A stretch of DNA of 64,000 nt from Streptomyces hydrogenans (GTDB lineage: Bacteria > Actinomycetota > Actinomycetes > Streptomycetales > Streptomycetaceae): contig NZ_BNBS01000004.1 of NCBI RefSeq assembly GCF_014656075.1, forward strand, positions 1-64,000. The letters are read 5' to 3'. The position numbers and the translations under genes are program-made. Below the pieces are notes generated by a model. It ran no database searches. It saw nothing but the letters and a program-made list of their open reading frames with translations, and was not told where the DNA came from. Positions 43,463-52,700 of this stretch are shown here, one piece after another (the stretch's first letter is position 1; each line of letters opens with the position of its first letter).

Positions 43463-44515
43463 TCAGCCGCAGGTGACTCCGGCGGACTTCCAGGTGGAGG
43501 CGTCGACCATGGTGGTCGGGGCGAAGGCCTCCTTGGGGAAGTCCTTGCCGTTCTTGAGCTTGTCGTACATCGTCTGCACGGCCAGGGCGCCGACGTCCTC
43601 GCCGTTGATGAAGAGCGCGGCCTTCATGCCGGACGGCTTGTCCGTGCTCCAGTTCTTGCAGGCCAGGTAGGCGCCGAGGCCCACGCCGATGACGTCGTCG
43701 GCCTTGAAGCCGGCGTTCTCCAGCGCGGTCACCCCGCCCTGGACGTTCTCGTCGTTGCAGCCCCAGACCACCCAGTGCTTGACGTCCGGGTTCGCGGTGA
43801 TCGTGGCCGCGATCTTGTCCTGGGCGCCGGTGGGGCTGTTGTCCGTGGGGACGTCGATGTTCCGCACCTCGGCGCCGGAGCCGGCGGCGAAGGCGTCCTT
43901 GGACGCCTTGACGCGGTCGGTGCAGACGGTGACGTCCTGCTTCCAGGCGGAGAGGGTGCGGGTCTCCTCGGGCTTCCAGCCGGCCTTCTTGAACTCCGCG
44001 GCGGCGCGCTTGCCGACCTCGCCGCCCATCTGGGCACCGCTGAAGCCGATGCGGGGCACCAGGGCGTCCGCGGGACAGGAGGACGGGTCCGGGCCGGTCG
44101 TGCAGATCTGGTCGTCGGAGGTGAGCAGGGCGACCTTGGCATCCTTGGCGAGCTGGGCGACCTGGGGGCCGACCGCCGGGTCGGGGACGACGACGATCAG
44201 GCCGTCGCTCTTCTGCGAGATCGCCGACTGGGCCTCGCTGACGGTCTTGTTGGCGTCGGTGCCGAGGTTGACGACCTTGAGGTCGATGCCGAGTTCGGCC
44301 GCCTTGGCCTTGGCGCCGGCCGCCTCCCCCACGAAGTACTCCTGGTCGCCCTGCTTCTGGAGGTACGTCAGGGAGATCCTGCCGTCGACCTTGGCGACGT
44401 CCGCGTCCCCCGAGCCCGCCGCCTGCTGCCCACTGGAGCAGGCGGTCAGCGCGAGGACGGAGGCCAGGCCCAGGACGGCCGCCGTCATCGGCCGCCGGTG
44501 GTGTTCAGTGAACAT
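43463..44515 (-). CDS. Arabinose-type ABC transporter substrate-binding lipoprotein
   Basis: A 350-residue extracellular sugar-binding protein (Peripla_BP_4 fold) with lipobox LALTACSS. It parallels E. coli AraF in order and content: VVVPDPAVGPQVAQLAKDAKVALLTSDDQ, a GGEVGKRAAAEFKKAGW block, and a NPDVKHWVVWGCNDENVQGGV segment followed by AGFKADDVIGVG. L-arabinose or a related pentose/galactose is therefore the likely ligand, though specificity is not proven. ATG start 44515 follows a long AT-richer leader. First gene of a three-gene importer; arabinose would be released by the neighbouring arabinogalactan enzymes. Confidence 0.85.
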   Translation of the reverse strand: MFTEHHRRPMTAAVLGLASVLALTACSSGQQAAGSGDADVAKVDGRISLTYLQKQGDQEYFVGEAAGAKAKAAELGIDLKVVNLGTDANKTVSEAQSAISQKSDGLIVVVPDPAVGPQVAQLAKDAKVALLTSDDQICTTGPDPSSCPADALVPRIGFSGAQMGGEVGKRAAAEFKKAGWKPEETRTLSAWKQDVTVCTDRVKASKDAFAAGSGAEVRNIDVPTDNSPTGAQDKIAATITANPDVKHWVVWGCNDENVQGGVTALENAGFKADDVIGVGLGAYLACKNWSTDKPSGMKAALFINGEDVGALAVQTMYDKLKNGKDFPKEAFAPTTMVDASTWKSAGVTCG

Positions 44516-44874
44516 GTCATTCCCCTTGCTCGGACATGCCGCACACGGCCGACCGGTGAGGCACAGAATCAGGTGGACTTGCGGAGGGTCGCGGCGAAGG
44601 AGGGAACGGGGGTTCCGAACCCGACCGACGACGGTGCGAGAGCGGACGACCGGGCGCTCCGAGGGTCGAAGTCACCATAGTCATTCGTTAACCAACGCGA
44701 TGCACCACAGAGAATCGCTGTTTCCATCAAAAGTCAACATCCTTCCTCGCAGGTCAGGGATCGATACATCGCCGTTACCGGTGCTCTGCAAGGGACTTGA
44801 CGCAACAAACGCCGACCAGGGGTGCGACCGGGCATCGCACCCCTGAATGTTGAAATTTGTTGGACTTGCGCCGG
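44516..44874. other. Intergenic region upstream of the arabinose-type importer
   Basis: No gene seen. It contains a strong hairpin (44818-44844) ending the HATPase gene, and an AT-richer block at 44676-44760 with an imperfect palindrome CGTTAACCAACG near 44695, which may be the importer's promoter and operator. Confidence 0.6.
44818..44844. terminator. Hairpin terminator after the HATPase gene
   Basis: Perfect 10-bp stem AGGGGTGCGA / TCGCACCCCT, 7-base loop, about 30 bases beyond the stop on the minus strand. Confidence 0.85.
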
Positions 44875-45381
44875 CTACACCACGACCGCGGCAACGCTCG
44901 CCGTATCGACCGGAAGGCCCGGGAGGGCGTCGGCGCCTGCTTCCGGTACGAGGACGCACGCCTTGACGCACCGTCCGCCGGGGTGGTGTTCGACGCGCAC
45001 CCACTGCGCCAGGTACGCGACGATCTCTATGCCGCGGCCTCGTTCACACGGATCGCAGTCACGTCCGGGCCTCCGGCGCGGGGCGCGACCCGAGTCCCGC
45101 ACGACCACGACGAGGCGACCCGACCCCTCCGCGAACGAGAGGTGGAGGGAGAGTTCCCCGCCCCCGTACTGGACGGCGTTCGCCGCGAGCTCGGCCACGA
45201 CGAGTTCGGCGGTTTCGCACGCCTCCTCGTCCAGCCGCCACGCGCGCAGCACGGCGACCGTGAAGTGACGCACCCGCGGGACGTGCTCCGCCTCGGTCGG
45301 CACGGCCAGCAGTGCGACGCGCGCATCGCGGCTCCGGGCAGCGGGTGCGGAGGGGTGAGGTGCACTGGCGCTCAGGTACAT
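44875..45381 (-). CDS. Histidine kinase-like ATPase, anti-sigma/RsbW type
   Basis: A 168-residue cytosolic protein with a single HATPase_c_2 domain (about 30-150): N-box ETAELVVAELAANAVQYGG (56-74), D-box VVRDSG (about 98) and ERGRGIEIV. No histidine phosphoacceptor or sensor is present, so it is an anti-sigma-factor kinase or regulatory ATPase of the kind abundant in Streptomyces. ATG 45379-45381 has AGAGG seven bases upstream. A perfect-looking TGTTTACGCAAACA operator lies 119 bases before the start. Partner genes (anti-anti-sigma, sigma) are not adjacent; the PP2C gene at 47749 could be functionally linked. Confidence 0.88.
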   Translation of the reverse strand: MYLSASAPHPSAPAARSRDARVALLAVPTEAEHVPRVRHFTVAVLRAWRLDEEACETAELVVAELAANAVQYGGGELSLHLSFAEGSGRLVVVVRDSGRAPRRRPGRDCDPCERGRGIEIVAYLAQWVRVEHHPGGRCVKACVLVPEAGADALPGLPVDTASVAAVVV

Positions 45382-45499
45382 GGCTACCTCTGGGGGGAGC
45401 AGAGGGGCAGGGGTCGGTCGATACGCGCCGACGGGCTTCTTCGGCGGCTACGACCGGGCGGGCGCTCCTGAGAGACGGAGGTGCACCACCCCTGCGGGA

Positions 45500-45513
45500 T
45501 GTTTACGCAAACA
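45500..45513. promoter_or_regulatory. LacI-type operator, outlying copy
   Basis: TGTTTACGCAAACA, the best palindrome of the set found at 22-29 kb, 119 bases before the HATPase start and just beyond the decayed serine hydrolase gene. It is over 16 kb from the other copies. Confidence 0.7.
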
Positions 45514-45557
45514 GTACTCCTGTCCCCGGATAACACAACAGCTTCGGACGCATCGCT

Positions 45558-46062
45558 TCACGCGGCCGTACCGGCAGGACCCGACGGCCCTGCCTCGCCG
45601 GTGCCGGCCCCTCCTCGTGAAGGTGCCGAGGCCCACGTGTCGAGGTTCTCGACGCGGACCTTGTCGGCCTGACCGCCTGAGCCCACGGTGAAGGTCACGC
45701 CCGACAGGCCTACGGCCGTCTCGCCGGTGGTGCGGTGGTGTGGTGGTGCGGTGGAAGAAGGGGTCGCCGTCGTAGTGGCTCAGCGTGAACCGCTGCCCGT
45801 CGGGCCCGAGCCGCATGGTGAGTTCGCTCCCCTGGGCGCTCACCGTCATCGGACCGTAGGGGTCGTTGGCGTACGTGCCGGTGGAGGCGTCGTTCGCCCT
45901 CGCGGGGAGGGGGGCGGCGGCTCGTGGCGCAAGTGCTCCAGAATGTACGAGCGGTCGTAGCCCACGTCCTCCAGCAAGTCCCCGGCGTGGTCGGGCAGTC
46001 CGCTGCGGTGCGTGAAACCGGGCCCAGTGCGCCCGTGGCGCGCAGGCGTCGGGGGCACACAC
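45558..46062 (-). pseudogene. Decayed beta-lactamase-family serine hydrolase with DUF3471 tail
   Basis: Remnant, not a working gene. Three pieces can be read in order on the minus strand: FTHRSGLPDHAGDLLEDVGY followed by DRSYILEHLRH (usual beta-lactamase-family context just after the SxxK region), then TGTYANDPYGPMTVSAQGSE and LTMRLGPDGQRFTLSHYDGDPFF (DUF3471 C-terminal domain) in a different frame, then VGLSGVTFTVGSGGQADKVRVE in a third register, ending at a TGA at 45558-45560. The middle of the enzyme, including the YxN motif, is deleted and at least two frame changes are present. Confidence 0.75.
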
Positions 46063-46243
46063 CGTCGTTTCGGGAGATGCCACCCGTGCAAGCCCCTCCC
46101 CCGGTGCCCGTCCTGCCTGGACAGGCCGTTCAGGCGATCCGGCACCCGCCGCCACCGGGGTCGGGGCCGGGGCCGACCCCGGCACGGCGGCGGCCGTACG
46201 TGATCCCCCGCACACGCCCACCGGTACGCACCCCCGCGCGTGC

Positions 46244-46249
46244 TAGCGT
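46244..46249 (+). promoter_or_regulatory. -10 element of a leaderless P450 transcript
   Basis: TAGCGT, eight bases before the GTG at 46258, the typical spacing for leaderless Streptomyces genes. No Shine-Dalgarno sequence precedes either possible GTG start. Confidence 0.55.
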
Positions 46250-46257
46250 CCGCCCCC

Positions 46258-47646
46258 GTGACTTCCGCCCCTGACGTGGCCCTCTCCCCCGCCGGTACGG
46301 TCGGCACCTGCCCCTACGACCACGCGGGCCGGGACGACGCGCTCGGGCCACTGGGGCTCCTCGACCTGTTCGGCGAGGACTTCGTCCGCGACCCGTACCC
46401 CCGCCTGGACCGGCTGCGGGCCGACGCTCCGGTCCACCACGACCCCGCCACCGGACTGTGGCTGGTCAGCCGGTACGAGGACATCCGCCGGGTGCTGCTC
46501 GATCCGGCCGCGTTCCGCCCGGACAACGCCCAGCACGCGATCACGCCGCTCGGCGTCCCGGCGCTGCGGATCCTGGCCCGGGCCGGCTTCCGGCTGGGCC
46601 CGGCGCTCGCCAACAACGCGACCGAGAGCCACCCGGGACTGCGCCGGGTCGTCACGCGCTTCTTCAACGCCCGGCGGGTGGCTGCCTCGGTCCCGGTGAT
46701 CGAGCGGGTGGCCGGCGAGCTGCTCGGGACGGTACGGGCGGAACTGGACGCCACCGGACGCGGCGACCTCTTCCCCGCCTTCGCGCACCTGCTGCCGTGC
46801 CGGGTCATGATGGAACTCCTCGGCGTCGAGGGCCTCGACGCCGGCACGCTGGTGCGCTGGAGCGACGCCTCGCTGGAGCTCTTCTGGGGGCGGCCGTCCC
46901 CGGAACGGCAGCGCGAACTGGCCGTGCTGGTCGCGGAGTTCCACACCTGGCTGACGGCCCTCGTCGGCGATCGGACCGCACCGGCCGACAGCTTCGTCGG
47001 CGCGCTGAACCGCCACCGGCTGCCCGACGGGACACCGGTCGATCCGCGGACCGTGGTCAGCGCCTGCTTCTTCGTCTTCGTCGCCGGGCAGTCCACGACC
47101 GGCCAGCTCATCTCCACCGTCCTGCACCGCGCCCTCGCCGAACCGGGACTGTGGCCGCGGACCGGCCACGAGGAGGGCCTGGCCGGTGCGTGGGTCGACG
47201 AGGTGCTGCGGCGGGAGCCGCCCGTCACCTCGTGGCGCCGCGTGACCGCACACCCGGTGGAGCTGGGCGGCGTCGCCCTCCCCGCCGGCGCCGAACTGCT
47301 GCTGATGCTGATGGGCAGCGGTTCCGACCCGGAGGTCTTCGACGATCCCGGCCGGATGCTGCCCGACCGGGCGAACGGACGCCTCCACCTCGCCTTCGGC
47401 GTCGGACGGCACCGCTGCCCCGGCGCCTCCCTCGCCCGTACGGAGGCGGCCGTGGCACTCCGCGCGGCCGCCCGGCACCTGCCCGCCCTGCGGCTCGCGC
47501 CCGAAGCGGACCGCGCTCCCGTCCTCGGGCTGCTGTCCTTCCGCGCCCCGCTCCGGGTCCCGGTGGTGGAACCCGTACCGGCGGACGGCCCGGACGCCCC
47601 GGACGGCCCGCGCTCTCCCTCCGACGGGCTCGCACCGCCGGGCTGA
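46258..47646 (+). CDS. Cytochrome P450 with atypical I-helix
   Basis: A 462-residue soluble haem monooxygenase. Haem ligand C387 in AFGVGRHRCPGASLAR, ExxR in VDEVLRREPP, and the usual N-terminal FVRDPYPRLDRLRADAPVHHDPATGLWLVSRY. The I-helix reads FVAGQSTTGQ, with Gln-Ser where most P450s have an acidic residue before the Thr; this often goes with unusual chemistry or substrate-assisted proton delivery. No ferredoxin gene or biosynthetic cluster is adjacent. GTG 46258 was preferred over GTG 46240 because a TAGCGT promoter element falls between them; both lack a ribosome site. The C-terminus has a Pro/Asp-rich extension of about 25 residues. Confidence 0.92.
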   Translation: MTSAPDVALSPAGTVGTCPYDHAGRDDALGPLGLLDLFGEDFVRDPYPRLDRLRADAPVHHDPATGLWLVSRYEDIRRVLLDPAAFRPDNAQHAITPLGVPALRILARAGFRLGPALANNATESHPGLRRVVTRFFNARRVAASVPVIERVAGELLGTVRAELDATGRGDLFPAFAHLLPCRVMMELLGVEGLDAGTLVRWSDASLELFWGRPSPERQRELAVLVAEFHTWLTALVGDRTAPADSFVGALNRHRLPDGTPVDPRTVVSACFFVFVAGQSTTGQLISTVLHRALAEPGLWPRTGHEEGLAGAWVDEVLRREPPVTSWRRVTAHPVELGGVALPAGAELLLMLMGSGSDPEVFDDPGRMLPDRANGRLHLAFGVGRHRCPGASLARTEAAVALRAAARHLPALRLAPEADRAPVLGLLSFRAPLRVPVVEPVPADGPDAPDGPRSPSDGLAPPG

Positions 47647-47748
47647 TCCGACGGCACGCCGGGCCCGGAACCCGAGCCGGCCCGGTCGCCACGACCACCG
47701 CCATCGCCACGGACGTCCGGTCGCCCGCGCCCCGTCACCGGCGCTCCG

Positions 47749-48903
47749 TCACCCGCGCTCCGTCTCCGTGCCGCCGGCGCGCCGCACCGCGACGAGCGCC
47801 GCGTCGTCGCCGAGATGGCCGCCCGCGTACGCCTGGAGGTCGGCCCGCAGCCGGTCCAGCAGGTACCGCGGGTCGTCCCCGGCGTCCGCCCAGGCGGTGA
47901 GCCGTTCCGTCAGGGGGTAGAAGGCGCGGGAAGCGTCCCGGGCCTCGGTCACCCCGTCCGTGTGGAGGAGCAGGACGTCCCCCTCGCCGAAGGGGAAGGT
48001 CTCGACCGTCACGTCCGCCGCGAGGACGTCCGCGAGCCCCAGCGGAGGACACGTACCGGCCCCTTCGAGGGGGATGACGCGTCCCCCGCTCAGGAGCAGG
48101 GGCGGCGGGTGGCCGCAGTTCACGAGGCGCAGCACCGGTTCGCGGTCGGGGACGTCGAGCACGAGGGCGGTGACGAACGCCTCGTCCGCCCCGTCGGGCA
48201 CGCCGTCGGCACCGGGCCGCGCCGCCCCGTGCCGCTCCGCCGGGCCGACCCCCGCCTCCAGCTGGGCCACCAGCTCCGGCAGCCCCGGCTCGCGGCGGGC
48301 CGTGACCCGGAAGGCGCCCAGGACCAGCGACGCCTCGCTGATCGCGTCGAGCCCCTTGCCCCGGGCGTCGCCGATGATCAGCCGGGTCCCCGATCCCGTA
48401 CGGGCGGCGGCGTACAGGTCCCCGCCCATCTGCGCCTCCTCCTCGGCCGCGAGGTACACCGAGGCGATCCGCAGCGGTCCGGCCCGCTCGGGCAGGGGCG
48501 GCAGGACGACGCTCTGCGCGGCGTGCGCGATGGAGCGCAGGCGCGCCATCCGGCTCTCGTCGCGTTCCCGCAGGTGGGCGAAGAGGGTCGCGATGACCGA
48601 GATCAGGACGAGGGCGACGATCTGGTACGCGTGGTTGAGGTCCGTGACGCTCGTCCGCGCCAACGACACCACCGTCTGCGCGAGGACCGCGACGGCCCCC
48701 ACGAAGGCCGTCATCCGGGCTCCCGCGAAGGAGGCCGTCACGGCGGGCGCGGCGATCAGGAACGGCCCGAGGTGCACCTCGGGCGGGACCAGGAGGTCCA
48801 CCACCGTGACCGCCGCGATCAGCCCGAACGGCACGGCGAGGAGGAACCGCCGCCCGCCGCGCCGCGACGGGCGGGAGACACGGTCTCGCCGATGGGGGCA
48901 CAC
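47749..48903 (-). CDS. Membrane PP2C-type (SpoIIE/RsbU) serine phosphatase
   Basis: A 384-residue phosphatase. Residues about 18-120 contain three or four transmembrane helices (FLLAVPFGLIAAVTVVDLL, FLIAAPAVTASFAGA, IVALVLISVIATLF). The SpoIIE-type catalytic domain (about 150-375) has the metal ligands in MGGDLY, IGDARGKG, LLLHTDGVTEARD and HLGDDAALVAV. It would dephosphorylate an anti-sigma antagonist. GTG 48901-48903 is preferred, with GAGG 12 bases upstream. Divergent from the ABM gene over 99 bp. A short 7-bp stem lies between it and the convergent P450 gene. Confidence 0.9.
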   Translation of the reverse strand: MCPHRRDRVSRPSRRGGRRFLLAVPFGLIAAVTVVDLLVPPEVHLGPFLIAAPAVTASFAGARMTAFVGAVAVLAQTVVSLARTSVTDLNHAYQIVALVLISVIATLFAHLRERDESRMARLRSIAHAAQSVVLPPLPERAGPLRIASVYLAAEEEAQMGGDLYAAARTGSGTRLIIGDARGKGLDAISEASLVLGAFRVTARREPGLPELVAQLEAGVGPAERHGAARPGADGVPDGADEAFVTALVLDVPDREPVLRLVNCGHPPPLLLSGGRVIPLEGAGTCPPLGLADVLAADVTVETFPFGEGDVLLLHTDGVTEARDASRAFYPLTERLTAWADAGDDPRYLLDRLRADLQAYAGGHLGDDAALVAVRRAGGTETERG

Positions 48904-49002
48904 GTAAAAGGCATACCTCAGGCGCCGGGGCCTGTCCTGTCGCGGCCGGGCGGAGGCGGGCGCGTACAGTACGGCTGGGCGCGGTGAGATCACGAGGAGT
49001 CT

Positions 49003-49578
49003 GTGTTGACCGCCGTCAGCCTTGAGCACGCCACCGTCCCGGCCGACACCGGCGAGGTGACCCTGCTGATAGCCCGCCGGGTGGAGCCCGGTCACGAAGC
49101 CTCGTTCCAGCGCTGGGCGCAGGGCATCCTCGACACAGCCGCGACCTTCCCCGGCCACCTCGGCTACGGCCTGTTCCGCTCCTCCGGCGGCGACGCCCCC
49201 TGGTTCCTCGTGCACCGCTTCCGGGACGCGGAAGCCTGCCGGACCTGGCAGGAGTCCCCCGAGCGCGCGGCCTGGTTCGCCGACTGCGAGGGGCACCACC
49301 ACACCGAGATCGCCCGGCGGAAGCTGACCGGCATGGAGACGTGGTTCGCCGAGCCGGGCTCCACCCGGCCCGCGCCGCCCCGCTGGAAGATGGCCGTGAG
49401 CGCGACCGTCGCGATCTACCCGATCTCCGTCCTCGGCGGCCTCTTCCTCACCCCCCGCCTCACCGGCGTCCCCCTTCTCCTCGGCAGCGCGGTCACCGCC
49501 TGCGTCTTCAACATCCTCATGACGTACGTCTCGATGCCGGCCGTCAGCCGCCTCCTGCGCAGGTGGCTGACCCCGTGA
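49003..49578 (+). CDS. Antibiotic biosynthesis monooxygenase (ABM) domain protein with C-terminal membrane segments
   Basis: A 191-residue protein. Residues about 15-110 form an ABM dimeric alpha/beta-barrel (TLLIARRVEPGHEASFQRWAQGI, GHLGYGLFR, WFLVHRFRDAEACRTWQES). Residues about 130-185 contain two hydrophobic helices (AVSATVAIYPISVLGGLFL, LLLGSAVTACVFNILMTYV), so it is membrane-tethered with the barrel in the cytoplasm. Members of this branch are of unknown function. The start is GTG 49003 or the adjoining TTG 49006; GAGGAG at 48994-48999 favours the latter by spacing. A TACAGT-like -10 lies at 48964-48969. Confidence 0.85.
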   Translation: MLTAVSLEHATVPADTGEVTLLIARRVEPGHEASFQRWAQGILDTAATFPGHLGYGLFRSSGGDAPWFLVHRFRDAEACRTWQESPERAAWFADCEGHHHTEIARRKLTGMETWFAEPGSTRPAPPRWKMAVSATVAIYPISVLGGLFLTPRLTGVPLLLGSAVTACVFNILMTYVSMPAVSRLLRRWLTP

Positions 49579-49616
49579 CCCACCGGGCGGGGTGAGCGTC
49601 GCACTCGCCGGGCGAT

Positions 49617-49700
49617 GACGCGGAGGCATCCCGTACGCACCCGACCGGAGCGCCCCCTCAGACGCGGAGGCATCCCGTACGCCCCCGGCCGGAGCGCCCC
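49617..49700. repeat. Two 40-bp copies, period 44
   Basis: Bases 49617-49656 and 49661-49700 match at 38 of 40 positions (GACGCGGAGGCATCCCGTAC at each start). Located between the ABM and patatin-like genes; not in a coding frame that continues. Confidence 0.9.
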
Positions 49701-49783
49701 TCACGGGCGCCGTGCCATACGCATGAACCTCCTTCCGGTTTCGAGCGTGTCGCGCGCGGGGGGCCTCGTCCTCTGCGCACGTC

Positions 49784-52700
49784 GTGAGCATGAGCAATCC
49801 GGTGGCGGCAGCCGTACAGGGGGCGGGGCGGGCCTGGCGGTGGGGCTGGAGATGGTGGGTACCGACCCTCGCGGCGGGGTCCCTCCTGGTGATGAGCGAG
49901 ATCTCGCAGCTGCTGGGAACCCTCTCGACAGGTGGCCACTTCTCCTACGACATGGGTGCCCTCACCGGCCCGCCCGGTCTTCTCCCGGTCGATCCCGGCG
50001 AGCGGATCGACGCGATCAGGGCGTGGACCGCCTGGGCCGGACAGGCGTCCCCGGACGCGTCGAGCGGCGAGGCACATCTGGCCGGGTGGCTCGCCCTCCA
50101 CCTCGCCCTCGACTTCGTCTTCTTCGCTCCCGCCCTCGCCTTCGGCCTGTACAAGCTCCTGCACCGCGTCCTGGGCCTGCGGAAGGAGCAGGGCACGTCC
50201 AGGGCCGTTCCGTGCCCGGACGGTCTCGTCAAGGTCCTGGTGCTGCTGTACCTCCTCGCCGACCTGGCCGAGACGGCCACGACCGGCGGGCTCGTCCACG
50301 CGGGTCTGAGCGGTGGGGGCGGACTGAGTGCCTGGGCGTGGGCCGTCACGGTGCTGTCCTGGTTCAAGTGGCTCGCCCTCGGGGCCGCGGTCTTCCTGGC
50401 GGTGGCGGTCCTCGTGGTCGACGTCCTGCCGGTCCGTCTGACGCGGTGGTTCATCCGGTGGCAGTGCGGCTTCTCCGCCTCCACCCGGTCCTGGACGCGG
50501 CACCGGGTCCAGCTCGTCGCCGTGGCCTGTCTGGCGGCGCTGGTGGTGCTGCCCGGCGGCGGGCCGCTGGAGCAGTTCCCCGACATCCAGCGGGCCTGGG
50601 TCCACCAGGGGGAGGACCCGTTCCGGGCCGGTGACGTCGTCGGGCCGGTGATCACCCTGCTCGGGCTGAGCCTCGCCCTGTGGGTCGCCGGGCGGTGGGC
50701 GCTCCTCGACGGTGAGCCGGGCGAGCGCCGCAGGGCTCACGGAATCGCCGTTCCCCTGGCGGTGTTCGGCGCCACGCTGCTCGTCGTCTGCTGCTTCTGG
50801 CCGGTCTTCTCCGCGCAGCACTGGAACCAGAAGTTCGGAGCCCTGGCGATTCCCCTGATCGCGCTGGTGACGGCCCTCGCCGGTCTGTTCGTGCGCGGGC
50901 CCGGGCCCGCGCCCGGCGTCGTGCGGCCACCGACCTGGAACCGCGGCCGCGTCGAGGGCATCGGACGCGCGCTCACGATCATGCCGCTGCTGATCGCCTC
51001 GCTCGGTCTGGTCCGCTCCTTCGCCCGCCCCGTCCTCCTCGGCTCGCTCGTCGAAGGCGCCGGTGTCTCCACCGGCGGCCTGCGGTTCTGCTTCTGGGCC
51101 GGAGTCGTCCTCTCCCTGGTCGTCCCGCCCGCCCTCCACGCCTTCCTCTGGTGGTGGGACCGAATCCTCTTCGGAGCGGCCGACGGGACCCCGACCTCGG
51201 GTGCGACGAGCCGCCGCGAGCTGGTGCCGATGATCACCGGCGGGGTGCTCCTCGCCGTGACCGCCTTCTTCGGCGTCCTCACCGCGGTGGACCCCCTGGG
51301 CTGGGGCTCCCGGCTGCGTACCCTCGGTGTCCTCTCCCTCTTCCTCACCACGGTCGTCCTCCTGTGCGCGGCCTTCGTCCGCCGCGCGGAGACCCGGATG
51401 CCGTACCGGGCGTTCCGCGCCCTGCGCTTTCGTTCCACCCCGATCTGGCTGCCGGTCCTCGCCGTCCTGGTCACCCAGTCGATGCTCGACACCACGGGCG
51501 TCTACCACGCGGTACGCCTCAAGGCCCCGGGCGCCCCGGCGCCCACGTCTCCCCCGTCCTTCTCCTCCCGAGCCGAGTTCGCGGACTGGTACGAAGACGC
51601 CGCGAAGTGCCGGGACGGGCTGCCCGAAGAGACCACGGGCAACGCGCTCCCCATGCTCTTCGTGGCGGCGGCCGGCGGCGGCATCCGGGCCGCGTACTGG
51701 ACCAGCTCCGGAATGGACCGGCTCACCGAGGCGTCCCCCTGCACCACGCCCTCGGTCTTCGGGCTCAGCGGCGTGTCCGGCGGCAGCCTCGGCTTCTCCG
51801 CGTACGCCCTCTCCGGTCGCGCGCCCGGCGCGGGCGGTGACACGCCCCAGGACCCCGCCCCCGGGGCGGCGGCCCCCGGCGCACGATCCGGCCCCGCCGT
51901 CGAGGCCGACCCCACCGCGCCCGCGCGGAGCCGGGAGATCGTCCGCCGGCTCGCCGACGAGGACGCCCTCGCCGCGAACGTCGCCGCTCTGCTCTACCGG
52001 GACGGCACCCGCGCGTTCCACGGCATGAACCGCATGCTCGACCAGGTGGTCGGCGACCGCGCCTCGGTCTTCGAGCGCGCCTGGGAACGTTCCTGGCCAG
52101 GAGCGGACAACGCCTGGGAGAAGGACTACTTCACCGTCACCGGACACCCGCCGCACGGACGGGACCGGGCGGCCGCATCCGGTCCGGTCCTCATCCTGAA
52201 CGGCACGGACGTGCGCTCGGGATGCCGGATCGCGGTCTCCGCGCACCGGACGGCCGGCGGGGCGACCGGTGACGGAGGTCTCCGCTGCCGGAAGGCGGTG
52301 GTCTCCCGCCCGGCCTCCGACCCCCAGTTCACCACCGCGACCATCGACGCCCTCGGGTACACCGACCCGGCGGACTGCCGCACCGACGACGCCGGGCTCC
52401 GCGTGTCCACCGCCGCCCACCTCTCGGCACGTTTCGCGTACGTCTCGCCCAGCGGCACGATGTACCGGTGCGTCCCCCGCGGGAACGGCGCCGGAGGCGA
52501 CGCCGAGCGAGTGGCCGAGTCCGTCTCGTCCATCGACGGCGGCAATCTGGAGGGCAGCGGCATCGCCGCGCTCCTGGAGCTCTGGAGCGCCGTCGAACCC
52601 GCCGTCGCGGACCACAACCGGCGGGTCGGCACGGCCGAGGGCGCCGGCACGCGGTACGTCGTCCCGCTCCTGGTGTTCCTCGACAACCACTACTCCGTCG

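Noticed and set aside
45380..45691. Small plus-strand gene near the outlying operator
   Set aside because: No ribosome site and no recognisable motif; the region is better read as a decayed hydrolase on the minus strand plus the leader of the ATPase gene.
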